Both the position numbers and the translations under genes were made by a program. From JAAYJG01 sp964450305 (GTDB lineage Bacteria > Bacillota > Clostridia > DSM-8532): DNA of 64,000 bases. The notes under the pieces are model-generated. The model saw only the letters and a list, made by a program, of their open reading frames with translations, made no database searches and had not been told where the DNA came from. Of the stretch, positions 1-9,655 are shown piece after piece; within the stretch, counting starts at the first letter, position 1; every line of letters begins with the position of its first letter. The DNA lies in contig CAYVFB010000009.1 in NCBI GenBank assembly GCA_964450305.1, forward strand, positions 1 to 64,000, written 5' to 3'.

Positions 1-1
1 C

Positions 2-60
2 ACGTTTTTCAGCCCTTAGCTGAAAATACGTTAAGAGGTGGGGCGGGGGCCCATCGGGCC
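2..60 (-). repeat. Palindromic repeat family 2, copy 1 / terminator-like hairpin
   Basis: Just downstream (minus strand) of the stop of the first fibronectin-III gene. TTTTCAGC (6-13) pairs with GCTGAAAA (19-26), flanked by ACGT on both sides, and a second small GC hairpin lies at 47-60. On the minus strand the layout CCTCTTAACGTATTTTCAGC resembles copies near 28950 and 31670. It may end transcription of the two upstream FN3 genes; repeat membership is judged by eye. Confidence 0.5.
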
Positions 61-63
61 TCG

Positions 64-3000
64 TTATAATTCCCCGGCGAGCTGCAGAATCATTTCGAGC
101 AGGCTCAGCATTTCTGAACGGGTAATCGTTTTATCGGGATTAAACCTTTCATGGCCTTGAATCATGCCGTTTTCAACGGCAAAAGCACAAGCCTGACGAT
201 ATTCCATTTGAATCGCATCGCAATCCTCTATCTGTGACAAAACATTGATATCTCCTGTGAGCCGTTGCGCAGTTTTTTTACCCAGCAGGCTTACCGCTGC
301 ATAAACGGCTGCATCACGACGAAGCGGCGCATTTGCGCTATCATTTTTTGAAGCGAGCAGCATGCCAGCCCGTTGTGATGTCCGCACGATATCTTCATTC
401 CCATATTCATATGGAAGAATATCCATTAGGTGCTTCATTCCCTCGCTTACGGTCAGCTCCCTGTCCGGGTTGATTGCACCAGAAGGCAGCGAAGGCATGG
501 CATACAGGCTTAAAAGGTTTTGAACGGTCGCATCGGTGGCACTGCCCGCGATATCCTCATAATATTCAGTCTTTGGCTGCAGCACTGCAAAAAGGCCGCT
601 GCTTTGAGGGTATGCCCTGATTTTGGCTTCGGATTCCATCCAGTTCCCGTCAAGTTCACCCCATTTTCCTTTTTCATGATGGAACATACGCAGCTGTAAC
701 CGCTCCCCGTTTTGGCTTTCAACCGGGAGCAGCACCATTACCGGACGTGTAAAATTGCCAAGGGGCAGAAAGTTGTTTCCTGTGCCTGCAAGCACTTGCA
801 GGTCAGCGGCAGGCCTTGCATACTGCCATCTTGTTTCCGGTATCGGCCCCTGAACGGGGGCTTTTATATCCACCCTGAAAGCAACGTCACCAAGACTTCT
901 TTTCAGCTTGAAATAGGTATCCCCAAGAAGGCTTCCCGGGCTGAGCGATACTTCAAAGCCCGGTGTTTTAATCAGCAGGTTTTTCTGCATGCCCGTAAGG
1001 GATTCCAGCACTTCCCCCGCCATTTCGATACGTATGATGTTTGTGCCTGGAGGAGGGCTTGCCAGATCGATGAAATAGGCACCATAACGGCTCTGGCGCA
1101 GTTTCTCGGAAAGGAGATGGGCATTTCTGCCGAGTACTTTCGTGTTCCATATGCCATCCAAAGCTATCCCATCGGTCATCACGATCTCGCCCATCGGAAG
1201 AGCATCAAGCGGAACATCCGCGTCATATTCACCCCGGCCTTTGCGTGTGATAACCATGATCACCGCAGTAGGCTCGGAACGCAGCTCATTATCACTTCTG
1301 AACGCATATAATCTGGCAAAGTACCGATAATTTGACTTCAGTTCAGTGACCTGAATTTCCGACGCATCGGTTTGAACTTCCACTGAATTTGAAAAGTCTG
1401 CGTTTTCGGAAATTTCCAGTATATACGTGACGGTTGGATCAGGCACCCATTCGTAAAAAACATGGTTCTCCCCAACCGCATCCGGTGAATCCTTGATCCC
1501 AAACCCCTGTGGTCTTGGAGGTGCGACGTACTTTTCGGTTTTTACCACGACAGCATTACTCCACTGAGATACCAGATTATTGGGGGAGACAGCCTGAATC
1601 CAGAAATAATGAACCTTATCTGCTTCAAGGCCGGTAACCCTTGCCCATGGCTGGGTTTCAAGCTGAGCTGCAGTTACGGTCATTGTATCGGTTGTTTTTT
1701 CTCTGTCTTCCGTTGTTCCATAAAGGATGTTATATGAGTAATTTTTTCGTGGTGTCCAAAACAGATCGACATAGGTATCGGTGGGAATTGCTTTCAAGTC
1801 GGTGGGAACCACTGGAATTTCAACTGTTGGGGGGCTGTCTGGCTGTGTTGTTACCAAAAGTGGGTCGGACGGTTCGGATTCCATCTGGCCTGGGCTGTTC
1901 CTGACAGTAACCCACACCAAATAGGTTTTATTGGGCTCCAGTGCCGTTACAGGCATGGAAAACATCTGAGGGTCCTCCACCTTTATATCCGGTATCGTTA
2001 CGGGTGGAATCTGCTTTTGCATCGACAAGATATATCCCTGCTTCAAATCGCTATAGGTGACATATTCCCTGTCCTTCAATTCCCTGACCATTTTGAGTGC
2101 ATCTGAATAAACCACGCAATGGGTCAGAACCTCCCAGCCGGTATTGTATTGTACAATCCGCACCGGTTTTTTATCCGGGTTTCCGTCGGCAAGGCTGTCA
2201 TTGTGGAGATATTGTTCATGGGAAAAGGAATTTGCTTCAGTATATAAACTGCTGTCCTGATCCGCTTCGGGATCGTCCTCCCGAACGACATAAAGCCATT
2301 TATTCATTCCCGCATGAAACATCTCTGTCCAGGTTTTCTCCATTTGCAGTGTAAATCCATTTTTGGAAATGGCAGCCCCCGGTTCCACACGGAAGGGAGG
2401 CGATGGAGGAGTTAACGGCTTTTCAGTGTCAATAGCCGGTCGGGTGATGATTACCTTGATGGCAGGCTTGGACATATATGGCCTGGACACCATGAAATTA
2501 CCATCATCGCTTTCGGTCAGAAAGTTTTTCTTTGCGATCATTACAGCGTAATAGATAGAATTGGGTCGCAGTTGCTTTAATTGATATTTATAACCGATCA
2601 ATCTGCCGGTTTCCAGCTCGCGAACCTCCTGTTCAGGCGACATCGTCAGGTTTGCACCAACTCTTTTTGTAATTGGCAGCGTGCTCATATCCTCCAGGTT
2701 TTCCACCAGATATAAGTCGTAAGAAACCTCGGTATCCAACTTGCCTTCGCCGGTTTGTGGGATGCGCCATAGCAGCGTAGCCGAGGTGGAGGTCAACAGG
2801 TCATCATATATTACCGGCGCAGGGCCCGCATTTGAAAAACCGGTTACGAATTCCGGACTGGATGGGTATTCGGGAATTTGCTCCTTCAAAGACACCTGGG
2901 TTGTTGAATAAAACGGAACTGTTCCACCATTGGGCTCATACGCCACCGCTTCGATTTTGTATTTGTATTTGTCCACATCGCCAGGCTTAAGGTTCATCTC

Positions 3001-3978
3001 ATAACGATCCTTGTCGGTTACCAATGCAAAAAATGTTTCCACACCCAGGGCATCATACCGGTAAAGCTTGTATTCAACCTTGGAGAAGGTAGTACTTCCG
3101 ATGCTCCCTTTAATGATCGGATCCCAGAACAGCATCCATCGCATACCATCGGTAGTCTCACCCATTTTCTTTGCTCGCAGAAGAATTTCAGTTTTCACCT
3201 TCACAATGGGAATTTCCTCATCCGGAATTTTGGATATATTAGATTCAACCAGCGGGATCACCTTGATGGAATACTCTCTGCCGGGCATAGCATTGGCATA
3301 GATGTACTCCAGCCTTTCGCCGTTCACCGTAACTCTGCTGTCACCGGTGCCGATATCCGATCCGATGATATCCGGTATGGAGGGGGGCTGTGTAAAGCCG
3401 GAGGTATCAGAAATTAAAATACGGTAATTGATCCGGCCATTGGTATCCCAAACATCATCCCAAACGATTTTTATTTCATTGCTGCCGGATATTAATTCGG
3501 CCCCGAATTCCACATTGGTCAGGAACTTTACTTTGTTCGAGCGCCCTGATTGGTAGGTATACTCTTCGAATTCGCCCCAGGTATAGCTGGAACGCCCATA
3601 GAATTCATAGATTTTGCCGTGATCCAGCTCTATGCCATAGCTTCGGGTAGCCAGCGAGGTGTCGGCAGCATTCAGGGTGAACTCCAGAACATCGTTGCTC
3701 AGGTATCCGGTTCCACGCTCAACCCTGTTGAAAAAAAAGTTTTGCGAGCATACCCCTGTCGCTTGCGGAGGATAATTGGGTGGTGTCCATGTAAACGACG
3801 CAAACCAGTTCTGCCCGTCTTCATCGGCATAGGCAATATCCGTTACGGTGACGTTCTGCGGTGGTGTTGACGGGATGGCCTGTTCAGCAAAAGCGATATC
3901 GATCAAATAAACTGCCACCATTCCCAGTATCAACAGCCATGCGACTATTCTGATAATTGCTTTTTTGTTCTTCCACAT
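64..3978 (-). CDS. Large secreted fibronectin type III repeat protein with SLH-like C-terminus
   Basis: Predicted cell-surface protein of 1304 residues. I chose the ATG at 3978 because AAGGAG lies just upstream and the protein then opens with MWKNKK and a hydrophobic stretch ending near IAFAEQ, a signal peptide or anchor; the longer reading frame would overlap the upstream gene. Most of the protein is repeated FN3-like units (patterns such as VTVTDIAYADEDG, LFWTP, YNILYGTTE, and linkers rich in TKPPxxP). The last ~160 residues look like degenerate SLH repeats, with GMIQGHERFNPDKTITRSEM being the clearest. SLH domains bind pyruvylated secondary cell-wall polymers. It follows the related gene at 4082-9211 with a 103-bp gap, so they are probably co-transcribed. 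No catalytic domain was recognised. It may be a structural or adhesive surface layer component; that role is inferred. Confidence 0.8.
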   Translation of the reverse strand: MWKNKKAIIRIVAWLLILGMVAVYLIDIAFAEQAIPSTPPQNVTVTDIAYADEDGQNWFASFTWTPPNYPPQATGVCSQNFFFNRVERGTGYLSNDVLEFTLNAADTSLATRSYGIELDHGKIYEFYGRSSYTWGEFEEYTYQSGRSNKVKFLTNVEFGAELISGSNEIKIVWDDVWDTNGRINYRILISDTSGFTQPPSIPDIIGSDIGTGDSRVTVNGERLEYIYANAMPGREYSIKVIPLVESNISKIPDEEIPIVKVKTEILLRAKKMGETTDGMRWMLFWDPIIKGSIGSTTFSKVEYKLYRYDALGVETFFALVTDKDRYEMNLKPGDVDKYKYKIEAVAYEPNGGTVPFYSTTQVSLKEQIPEYPSSPEFVTGFSNAGPAPVIYDDLLTSTSATLLWRIPQTGEGKLDTEVSYDLYLVENLEDMSTLPITKRVGANLTMSPEQEVRELETGRLIGYKYQLKQLRPNSIYYAVMIAKKNFLTESDDGNFMVSRPYMSKPAIKVIITRPAIDTEKPLTPPSPPFRVEPGAAISKNGFTLQMEKTWTEMFHAGMNKWLYVVREDDPEADQDSSLYTEANSFSHEQYLHNDSLADGNPDKKPVRIVQYNTGWEVLTHCVVYSDALKMVRELKDREYVTYSDLKQGYILSMQKQIPPVTIPDIKVEDPQMFSMPVTALEPNKTYLVWVTVRNSPGQMESEPSDPLLVTTQPDSPPTVEIPVVPTDLKAIPTDTYVDLFWTPRKNYSYNILYGTTEDREKTTDTMTVTAAQLETQPWARVTGLEADKVHYFWIQAVSPNNLVSQWSNAVVVKTEKYVAPPRPQGFGIKDSPDAVGENHVFYEWVPDPTVTYILEISENADFSNSVEVQTDASEIQVTELKSNYRYFARLYAFRSDNELRSEPTAVIMVITRKGRGEYDADVPLDALPMGEIVMTDGIALDGIWNTKVLGRNAHLLSEKLRQSRYGAYFIDLASPPPGTNIIRIEMAGEVLESLTGMQKNLLIKTPGFEVSLSPGSLLGDTYFKLKRSLGDVAFRVDIKAPVQGPIPETRWQYARPAADLQVLAGTGNNFLPLGNFTRPVMVLLPVESQNGERLQLRMFHHEKGKWGELDGNWMESEAKIRAYPQSSGLFAVLQPKTEYYEDIAGSATDATVQNLLSLYAMPSLPSGAINPDRELTVSEGMKHLMDILPYEYGNEDIVRTSQRAGMLLASKNDSANAPLRRDAAVYAAVSLLGKKTAQRLTGDINVLSQIEDCDAIQMEYRQACAFAVENGMIQGHERFNPDKTITRSEMLSLLEMILQLAGEL

Positions 3979-4081
3979 AACTGTTCTCCTTGTTCCGGAA
4001 CACCCTGCTGTTTCGCGGGTTGCATTTACTCGGAGTGTTCTCTTCCTGTAGAAGGCCCTGGTTCGGGCACGATTCTTACTA

Positions 4082-7000
4082 TTACCATTCACCCAGCAAA
4101 TCGAGCACCATAATGATTTCTTGCAGGATTTCCTCTATGGTTGCGAGGCTTTCGCCCTTGTAGCTATTGTCAGGTTCCAGGCCTGTCAGCCCCAGATCCA
4201 GTGCTATCACCAGGCGGTGATATACCGGATCCGGCATTACCGCCGCATTGCGGATATAACGATGTACGGCGGGGCGTAAATCACTGGCAGAAACACCCGA
4301 TTTGTAAGCGTATATCTCGACCACCAGGGAGGTTGCCTGCTGCCGGTTGATATTTGTTTTCAGGCCTGATACCGGCAAGAACTGATCCAACTGGTAATGC
4401 TTTATTTTTGCGGGAGTGCTCAGACCCATTACTCCGGTTTCAGTGACCACTTCAAAAAGGGTAACGGCACTGTCTTTCGAAACGAAATCCCCCGGATACA
4501 GGGTTTGACTGCCGAATACTTTTTGCAGATCGTATTTATGGGACAACCGCAGCAGATCCGGATTCACAGAGACACCATCGTCAGGAATGGCAATGGAAAT
4601 CACTGGAGCTGAAAACACTGCATATTGCCCCGGTGTTTTGCAATTAACGAGGACATAGGGGAACAGCCATGCTTTGATGCCGGGTGGATCCTGCCAAATC
4701 GCTGCGCCGGTTGGCAAAAACATGGGCTGAGCCAGCGACTGGTTTCCATCATGAAGCATTTTCAACTTCATTCCGCCTGCAAGCTCCTTCAGCTCATGGC
4801 TATTGATACGGGAGGCGGAAAAGCCCCTGCCGCCGTCCAGAATATCCCGGATATATAGGGATAATTCTTCCTCTATCCTATCTACAAGAAGATCGATCAA
4901 CCCATTCAACTCGGCCTGGCTCTTGTATGTCAGGGTTGTTTTCTCGCCCAGCAGCTTGTAAAGCTCCCTGTCCAGAAGGCCATATTTGAATGGCCCGGTG
5001 GCGGTCGGTTTTTTCAGGATATCATAGATGATTTCATTCATTTCAGCATAGGTTCGCTTCATATTCACAGCCCGCATGCTGATATCAAAAACCTTTGAGC
5101 TAACCGTCAAGCCCTGGGGGGGCTGAACCGAACCGGCTAGATTTCGGTCAATGGTAAGCTCCAGCATGGTTTCTTTTATTCCGTAAGCCGTAGATGAGTT
5201 TTTTATGGTCTCCAGATTCAGGGTTTCCCCGGACAGTGTCAGCTCACCTTCGGCCATATGAATGGTCAGGCGGCTGTTCACCTTTTGCAGGACGGACAAC
5301 ACTTCCATTGGAATCAGAATAATGTCCCGGTTGGTTTCAGCCTTTTCCGCCGAAATGTCCACTGTAACGCCCGAATACCCCGCCACCTTCAGCATACCGG
5401 ATATGGTCGAGCCCTTCAGGAGAATACGGTTAGCCGTCTTATCCGGCTCGTTCACCGTGAAATAAAGCTTTCTTGTCAGCCCGTCTGCACGGGACTGGAA
5501 CAAATGTGTGATTTCATCCCGAACACGATCCTTGTCGTAATCATCCTGGCTGAAGTCGGTACGCACCGAAACCGGCCCGATATGGTTCGAGTCTGAGATA
5601 TTGCGGGCCCAGACTTTCACATAATACCGGGTGTTGGCAAGAAGAGGCTGTCTTTTAAAAGTTCCGTCCGGTTGTCTTTGCATCGAGGAAGATATCTTGG
5701 CATAATACACATATTTTTCATTCAACCCCCCGGTGACATAGGCGGCTACTTTTTCGCGATAGAACTCTATTTCAGTATCGTCGGCCAGCCTGTATCCATA
5801 ATCACTGCCCTCGGCTGTGCCATATTGAAGGGTTTGATAATCCTCATCATAATCCGTGCGGATTTCCATGAAGTAGTCATATATATCTTCACCTGCGAAA
5901 CGGATCTCTATTTCATTGAGGGTGTTCCTTGTTTTCATTTTCAGGGGGCTGTCCCCCGTGGCCTCCCACGTCTTCTGGCTGCTGTTATACCACATCTTTG
6001 TATTTCCCTGTGGGTAATAAACCAGTATATCATACCAGGTATTGGGCTCCAGATCGAACAGGCGAATGTAATAATCCCTGCCATCTTTCACCACAGAATA
6101 TTTTGCACGGCTTAGTTCCTGATAGGTGTCTGCAATCTGGTTCGCTTTTTTCACCATAACACGGACATCCTCTTCCTTGACAATGCCCGCGATCGCTACC
6201 TTAAAGCCCAACTGAACATCGTTCACCGCTTCGATGAATTCCGGCGGAGCCACCATTTTTGTGGTCACCGGAATACTCACCCAGTCGCTGTAGGAGGCAT
6301 CCTCCTGCCCACGGTTTCGCACAGCCCTCAGGCTGAAATAGTAAAGGGTATTCGGCCTTAGAAACGGCAGGTTTGCCGGGAACCGCGCAATGCGTGTAAA
6401 GCTTTCGTTATACGTAAAACCTATGTCTTTCAGCCGTGTATTCAGCACATTGATCACCAGCTGGTCGTCTGTCGCATTTGGCTTGTACCTCGAATAAACA
6501 TCCAAAAAACCCGGTGCCTGAGCATTTCCGATGTGATAGTCATCATTTACATAATCATAATCCTCATCCAGTCTCTCTTTGGTACAAACCATCTCATAGA
6601 CCACATCCTGCTCGGCATGCAGCCAGTTCAGGGTCACCTTCGCATCGGTCAGCTCGGGCTGGCCGTCCTTCACTGCAATGGAAAACTCCACTGGAGTTCT
6701 TGGTTTTCTGTCCAGATCGTCCATACTGCCCGAATCGGTTTTGGGGGTTGTGATGGATTTGATCGGTGTAAAATCGCTCACCAGGAAAGGATCGGCTTCA
6801 TTGTTAACATACAGCTTTGCCTGCAATTTGAAATAGTAAGTGGTGTTAGGCTTTAGTGCTTCTCCCGAACCGGCCGGGAAACGGGTGACCAATGTGGAAA
6901 TACCGCTGCCCGGATTTTCATCCGGGTACAGGGTTTGCAGGCTGTCCATATATGGCGGCTGAAGGAGAACGAAGCTGTCCTCATCGGTTGAACTGCTGAT

Positions 7001-9211
7001 ATACAGGTCATATACGAGCTTGCGGTTTTCAGTGACATCTGTATATTCCAACCAGTCATTATCATCCAGGATTTTGGGGAAGTCAACGGTAATCCCGTTG
7101 AATACAGGCTTTCCGGTAGCCGGATCCGGTTCCGGCGCAATATCCACACCCAGAACCAGGTTTGGCATGGGTACGGGCAAATCCTCCGAGGGGAAGGTCG
7201 TGAAGCTGACAACCGGGGATATGTAAGAGATCTTGTCCCCCAGGCCTGTGTTCGCGGCCCAGTTTACAGTATCGTTGTCTTTGCGCCTGGTTGAAAACAT
7301 TCTTAGATAATACATCGTATTGGGCAGTAAAAAGCCGGGGTAATCAGGGAGTTGGTTAATATCGGCGTCCACATCATTTTCTTTTGTCAGGGGTTCTCCG
7401 GGTTCTTCGGGTTCTCCGACAGTATAGTCCCAGAACAGCTTTGTGCCATCCAGCGTGTATACAAGCCGGCTGGAATCGTTGGGATCCTCATGCAGGTCGT
7501 GCTTGTCGATGGTCAGGATTCGTTTTTCCTTTACTGGAACATATACAGTAACTTTCTGCTCTCCGATCACCCTGGTTTCCATGATCTTTACATTGTCGGA
7601 AAGGAAAGTGTTCAAAAGAATGTGGAATGTAAAATCATTGTCATTATCGGGCTCGGAAAGAATGTCGCCCCATTCCCGTGTCATCCATAAAAGCGGTTTT
7701 TCAAAGGAGAGCTTCAGGTTCGTGGTCGGTATCCTGACAGTTTCACCGTCTGCCTGGTTGTTCCCATAAGTCACATTCTTTTTCCCTTCATATTTGGGCT
7801 CAACCTGGATCTCCCTTGGTACCGGAGGTTTTCCGGTATCATTGCCCAGCATTCGCAGATCGATGGCCAGCGAGCCCAGAGGGGTGTGGGAATTACCGTC
7901 GGTTACAACCACCCTGTAGTAATGCTCGGGGTGACGGCCTGTCTGATCCAGTGGGATTTCCACAATCACACTGCCCCATCCCGTACTTCCGGGGATGCTG
8001 GTATCAGGCACCTTGATTCCGGTGCCCGGATCCGATGCGGTTTCAAGCAGCTCTACCACAGTTCCGGCATCCTGTACCTGGTAATAAAGCTCGGTGTAAT
8101 TGCGACTTTTGATCTTGTAAATCCGGATTTCCATTTTATCCACATCGACCTTGCTCACCTCATACATCATGGGGGTAAACAGCGAATCGATCCGCCCTTC
8201 AATGGACTGAAAGACATTATCCTTGTTTTCTATCGGAAAGCCCTGGCCACTGTCAAAGCCGTAGACTAGTCTGGAGGAGATAGCCTGTTCATTTTGGGTA
8301 TTATTCCAAAAATACAGCCGTATATTCACTTTTTCATATTCAGTGCCGGGAATGATCCCATGAGTCTGATGATCGAAGGTATAGGAAACATAACCATCTG
8401 AAGATATCACTTCTCCGCTGGCATTCAGCCCGGAAACAGCTCCTCCGGTTTCGCGCACAATCACCGAGCCGGTATTGTCATAGGCCGTCCTGTAATCCTT
8501 CGTTGTGACAATATCCTTCACAACATTCATTTTCACATGAAAATAGGAATAATCGATATCGACATGGGGGGTTGTATTGGATTCAAGGCGATTCAAATTC
8601 ACCCGCCTGTCGGTAATGTCAAGGATTCTGCGTTCCGATGGATCCCAGATCGTGGGAACCTTCCAGCGCAGGGTTAATTTCGGCTGCTGCCCGCTGATAA
8701 TTCGTATCACCTGGGTTCCGTCAGCGGACATGACAAGGTTTGGCGAACTATCCGTCAACCCGCCAAGAACAGCCATTTCGTTAAAGGAAGTCCCTTCAAA
8801 GGTCATATCGGACAAAAAGTAGATAATGTCCTCGGCTACCTGCTCATTGTATTTATTCCGGAAGCTGACGGGGTTCCCGTCCTGGTTTTTAAAATTGAAG
8901 TGCAGATCATAGATATGATCGGGGCTAAATTCCAGGCTGATAATGTTTTTCCCATTTTCCGTCAGCACAAGCGGCAAATCCGTTTTCGTGGTCTGCGTAC
9001 CGTCGGGCTCATGCCACTGCACGGTAACCGTATTGGTTCCGTCCACAGGCAGCCACTCGATATTCCAGCGGCTGGTTTCCTGATCATATTTGAAGCTTGG
9101 GTTAAATGTGGTGTTGGGGGCGGCAAAAACCTCCTGCACTGCGAAAAACAATCCCGTAAGAAGCAGAGCAGCCAACATCGCAGATATGATCTTTCTTGTA
9201 AAAAGCTTCAT
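4082..9211 (-). CDS. Giant secreted fibronectin type III repeat protein (paralogue of the downstream gene)
   Basis: Predicted surface protein of 1709 residues. The ATG at 9211 has AGGAGG ten bases upstream and gives MKLFTRK followed by a clear signal peptide ending near VFAAPN. The body is a long series of FN3-like beta-sandwich units separated by linkers; a phrase such as LxPNTxYYxxLRA recurs many times (for example FLRPNTLYYFSLRA and LLANTRYYVKVWA), which is the usual FN3 strand F-G pattern. The C-terminal ~250 residues lack this pattern and include SLH-like stretches (LYPGDFVSKDSAVTLFEV, INRQQATSLVVEIYAY). It shares architecture with the next gene, suggesting tandem duplication and divergence. 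No enzymatic motif was seen. Extracellular scaffold, adhesin or S-layer-associated roles are all possible. Confidence is high for a secreted FN3 protein and low for function. Confidence 0.8.
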   Translation of the reverse strand: MKLFTRKIISAMLAALLLTGLFFAVQEVFAAPNTTFNPSFKYDQETSRWNIEWLPVDGTNTVTVQWHEPDGTQTTKTDLPLVLTENGKNIISLEFSPDHIYDLHFNFKNQDGNPVSFRNKYNEQVAEDIIYFLSDMTFEGTSFNEMAVLGGLTDSSPNLVMSADGTQVIRIISGQQPKLTLRWKVPTIWDPSERRILDITDRRVNLNRLESNTTPHVDIDYSYFHVKMNVVKDIVTTKDYRTAYDNTGSVIVRETGGAVSGLNASGEVISSDGYVSYTFDHQTHGIIPGTEYEKVNIRLYFWNNTQNEQAISSRLVYGFDSGQGFPIENKDNVFQSIEGRIDSLFTPMMYEVSKVDVDKMEIRIYKIKSRNYTELYYQVQDAGTVVELLETASDPGTGIKVPDTSIPGSTGWGSVIVEIPLDQTGRHPEHYYRVVVTDGNSHTPLGSLAIDLRMLGNDTGKPPVPREIQVEPKYEGKKNVTYGNNQADGETVRIPTTNLKLSFEKPLLWMTREWGDILSEPDNDNDFTFHILLNTFLSDNVKIMETRVIGEQKVTVYVPVKEKRILTIDKHDLHEDPNDSSRLVYTLDGTKLFWDYTVGEPEEPGEPLTKENDVDADINQLPDYPGFLLPNTMYYLRMFSTRRKDNDTVNWAANTGLGDKISYISPVVSFTTFPSEDLPVPMPNLVLGVDIAPEPDPATGKPVFNGITVDFPKILDDNDWLEYTDVTENRKLVYDLYISSSTDEDSFVLLQPPYMDSLQTLYPDENPGSGISTLVTRFPAGSGEALKPNTTYYFKLQAKLYVNNEADPFLVSDFTPIKSITTPKTDSGSMDDLDRKPRTPVEFSIAVKDGQPELTDAKVTLNWLHAEQDVVYEMVCTKERLDEDYDYVNDDYHIGNAQAPGFLDVYSRYKPNATDDQLVINVLNTRLKDIGFTYNESFTRIARFPANLPFLRPNTLYYFSLRAVRNRGQEDASYSDWVSIPVTTKMVAPPEFIEAVNDVQLGFKVAIAGIVKEEDVRVMVKKANQIADTYQELSRAKYSVVKDGRDYYIRLFDLEPNTWYDILVYYPQGNTKMWYNSSQKTWEATGDSPLKMKTRNTLNEIEIRFAGEDIYDYFMEIRTDYDEDYQTLQYGTAEGSDYGYRLADDTEIEFYREKVAAYVTGGLNEKYVYYAKISSSMQRQPDGTFKRQPLLANTRYYVKVWARNISDSNHIGPVSVRTDFSQDDYDKDRVRDEITHLFQSRADGLTRKLYFTVNEPDKTANRILLKGSTISGMLKVAGYSGVTVDISAEKAETNRDIILIPMEVLSVLQKVNSRLTIHMAEGELTLSGETLNLETIKNSSTAYGIKETMLELTIDRNLAGSVQPPQGLTVSSKVFDISMRAVNMKRTYAEMNEIIYDILKKPTATGPFKYGLLDRELYKLLGEKTTLTYKSQAELNGLIDLLVDRIEEELSLYIRDILDGGRGFSASRINSHELKELAGGMKLKMLHDGNQSLAQPMFLPTGAAIWQDPPGIKAWLFPYVLVNCKTPGQYAVFSAPVISIAIPDDGVSVNPDLLRLSHKYDLQKVFGSQTLYPGDFVSKDSAVTLFEVVTETGVMGLSTPAKIKHYQLDQFLPVSGLKTNINRQQATSLVVEIYAYKSGVSASDLRPAVHRYIRNAAVMPDPVYHRLVIALDLGLTGLEPDNSYKGESLATIEEILQEIIMVLDLLGEW

Positions 9212-9349
9212 TCGCTCAGTTCCTCCTGATTCAGTAAGCACTTAAGTCCCCCCTGTAAGGAATGGTTCAATGGTATATTACAATACAATCATCGGCATTT
9301 TGGAGGTTTTTTTTTAACAACAGAAGCTAAGTTAATTGGGATCTACCAC

Positions 9350-9405
9350 CACGTTATTTTGCCTCTGGATTAAAAATACGTTATTGAGTTGAGGGAGATT
9401 TGCCT
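9350..9405 (-). repeat. Palindromic repeat family 2, copy 2
   Basis: Minus strand reads CTCAATAACGTATTTTTAAT, then ~7 bases, then CAAAATAACGTGG. This matches the core of the palindromic units at 1-60, 28945-29020 and 31668-31745. It sits in the divergent intergenic region between the FN3 gene and the SLH/CBM6 gene, so here it is not an obvious terminator. Confidence 0.4.
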
Positions 9406-9527
9406 CGTTATTGGAGACGCCTTTAGGTTTGCAATTGCTCATGTTACAGGGCGGAGCCACTGTGTAAAATTTCGATCTGACGCAGTTACTGCCCGGCAGA
9501 ACCTGGAGCAGAAATAGTAAGCAATAA

Positions 9528-9556
9528 TTGACTGAACAGGCCTGAGTTGCTATGAT
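9528..9556 (+). promoter_or_regulatory. Sigma-A-type promoter for the SLH/CBM6 gene
   Basis: TTGACT (9528-9533), 17-bp spacer, TATGAT (9551-9556). Predicted start near 9563 gives a leader of about 93 nt, which contains a hairpin with stem GTCGTTT (9583-9589) / AAACGAC (9610-9616). I recognise no known riboswitch in this leader. The rest of 9212-9655 holds only the family 2 repeat. Confidence 0.6.
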
Positions 9557-9655
9557 GGAGTTAAACATAGGTTCCCTGTTTTGTCGTTTTATGGCAGTTC
9601 TTCTCGTCGAAACGACACGAACAACCAATGAAAATTAATTCTGGGAGGAATTCAC

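Noticed and set aside
712..1311. Long plus-strand frame inside the first FN3 gene
   Set aside because: Antisense shadow of a clear coding sequence, with no Shine-Dalgarno or domain.
9557..9655. Riboswitch in the leader of the SLH/CBM6 gene
   Set aside because: One hairpin is present, but I could not match the conserved bases of c-di-GMP, cobalamin or other known classes.
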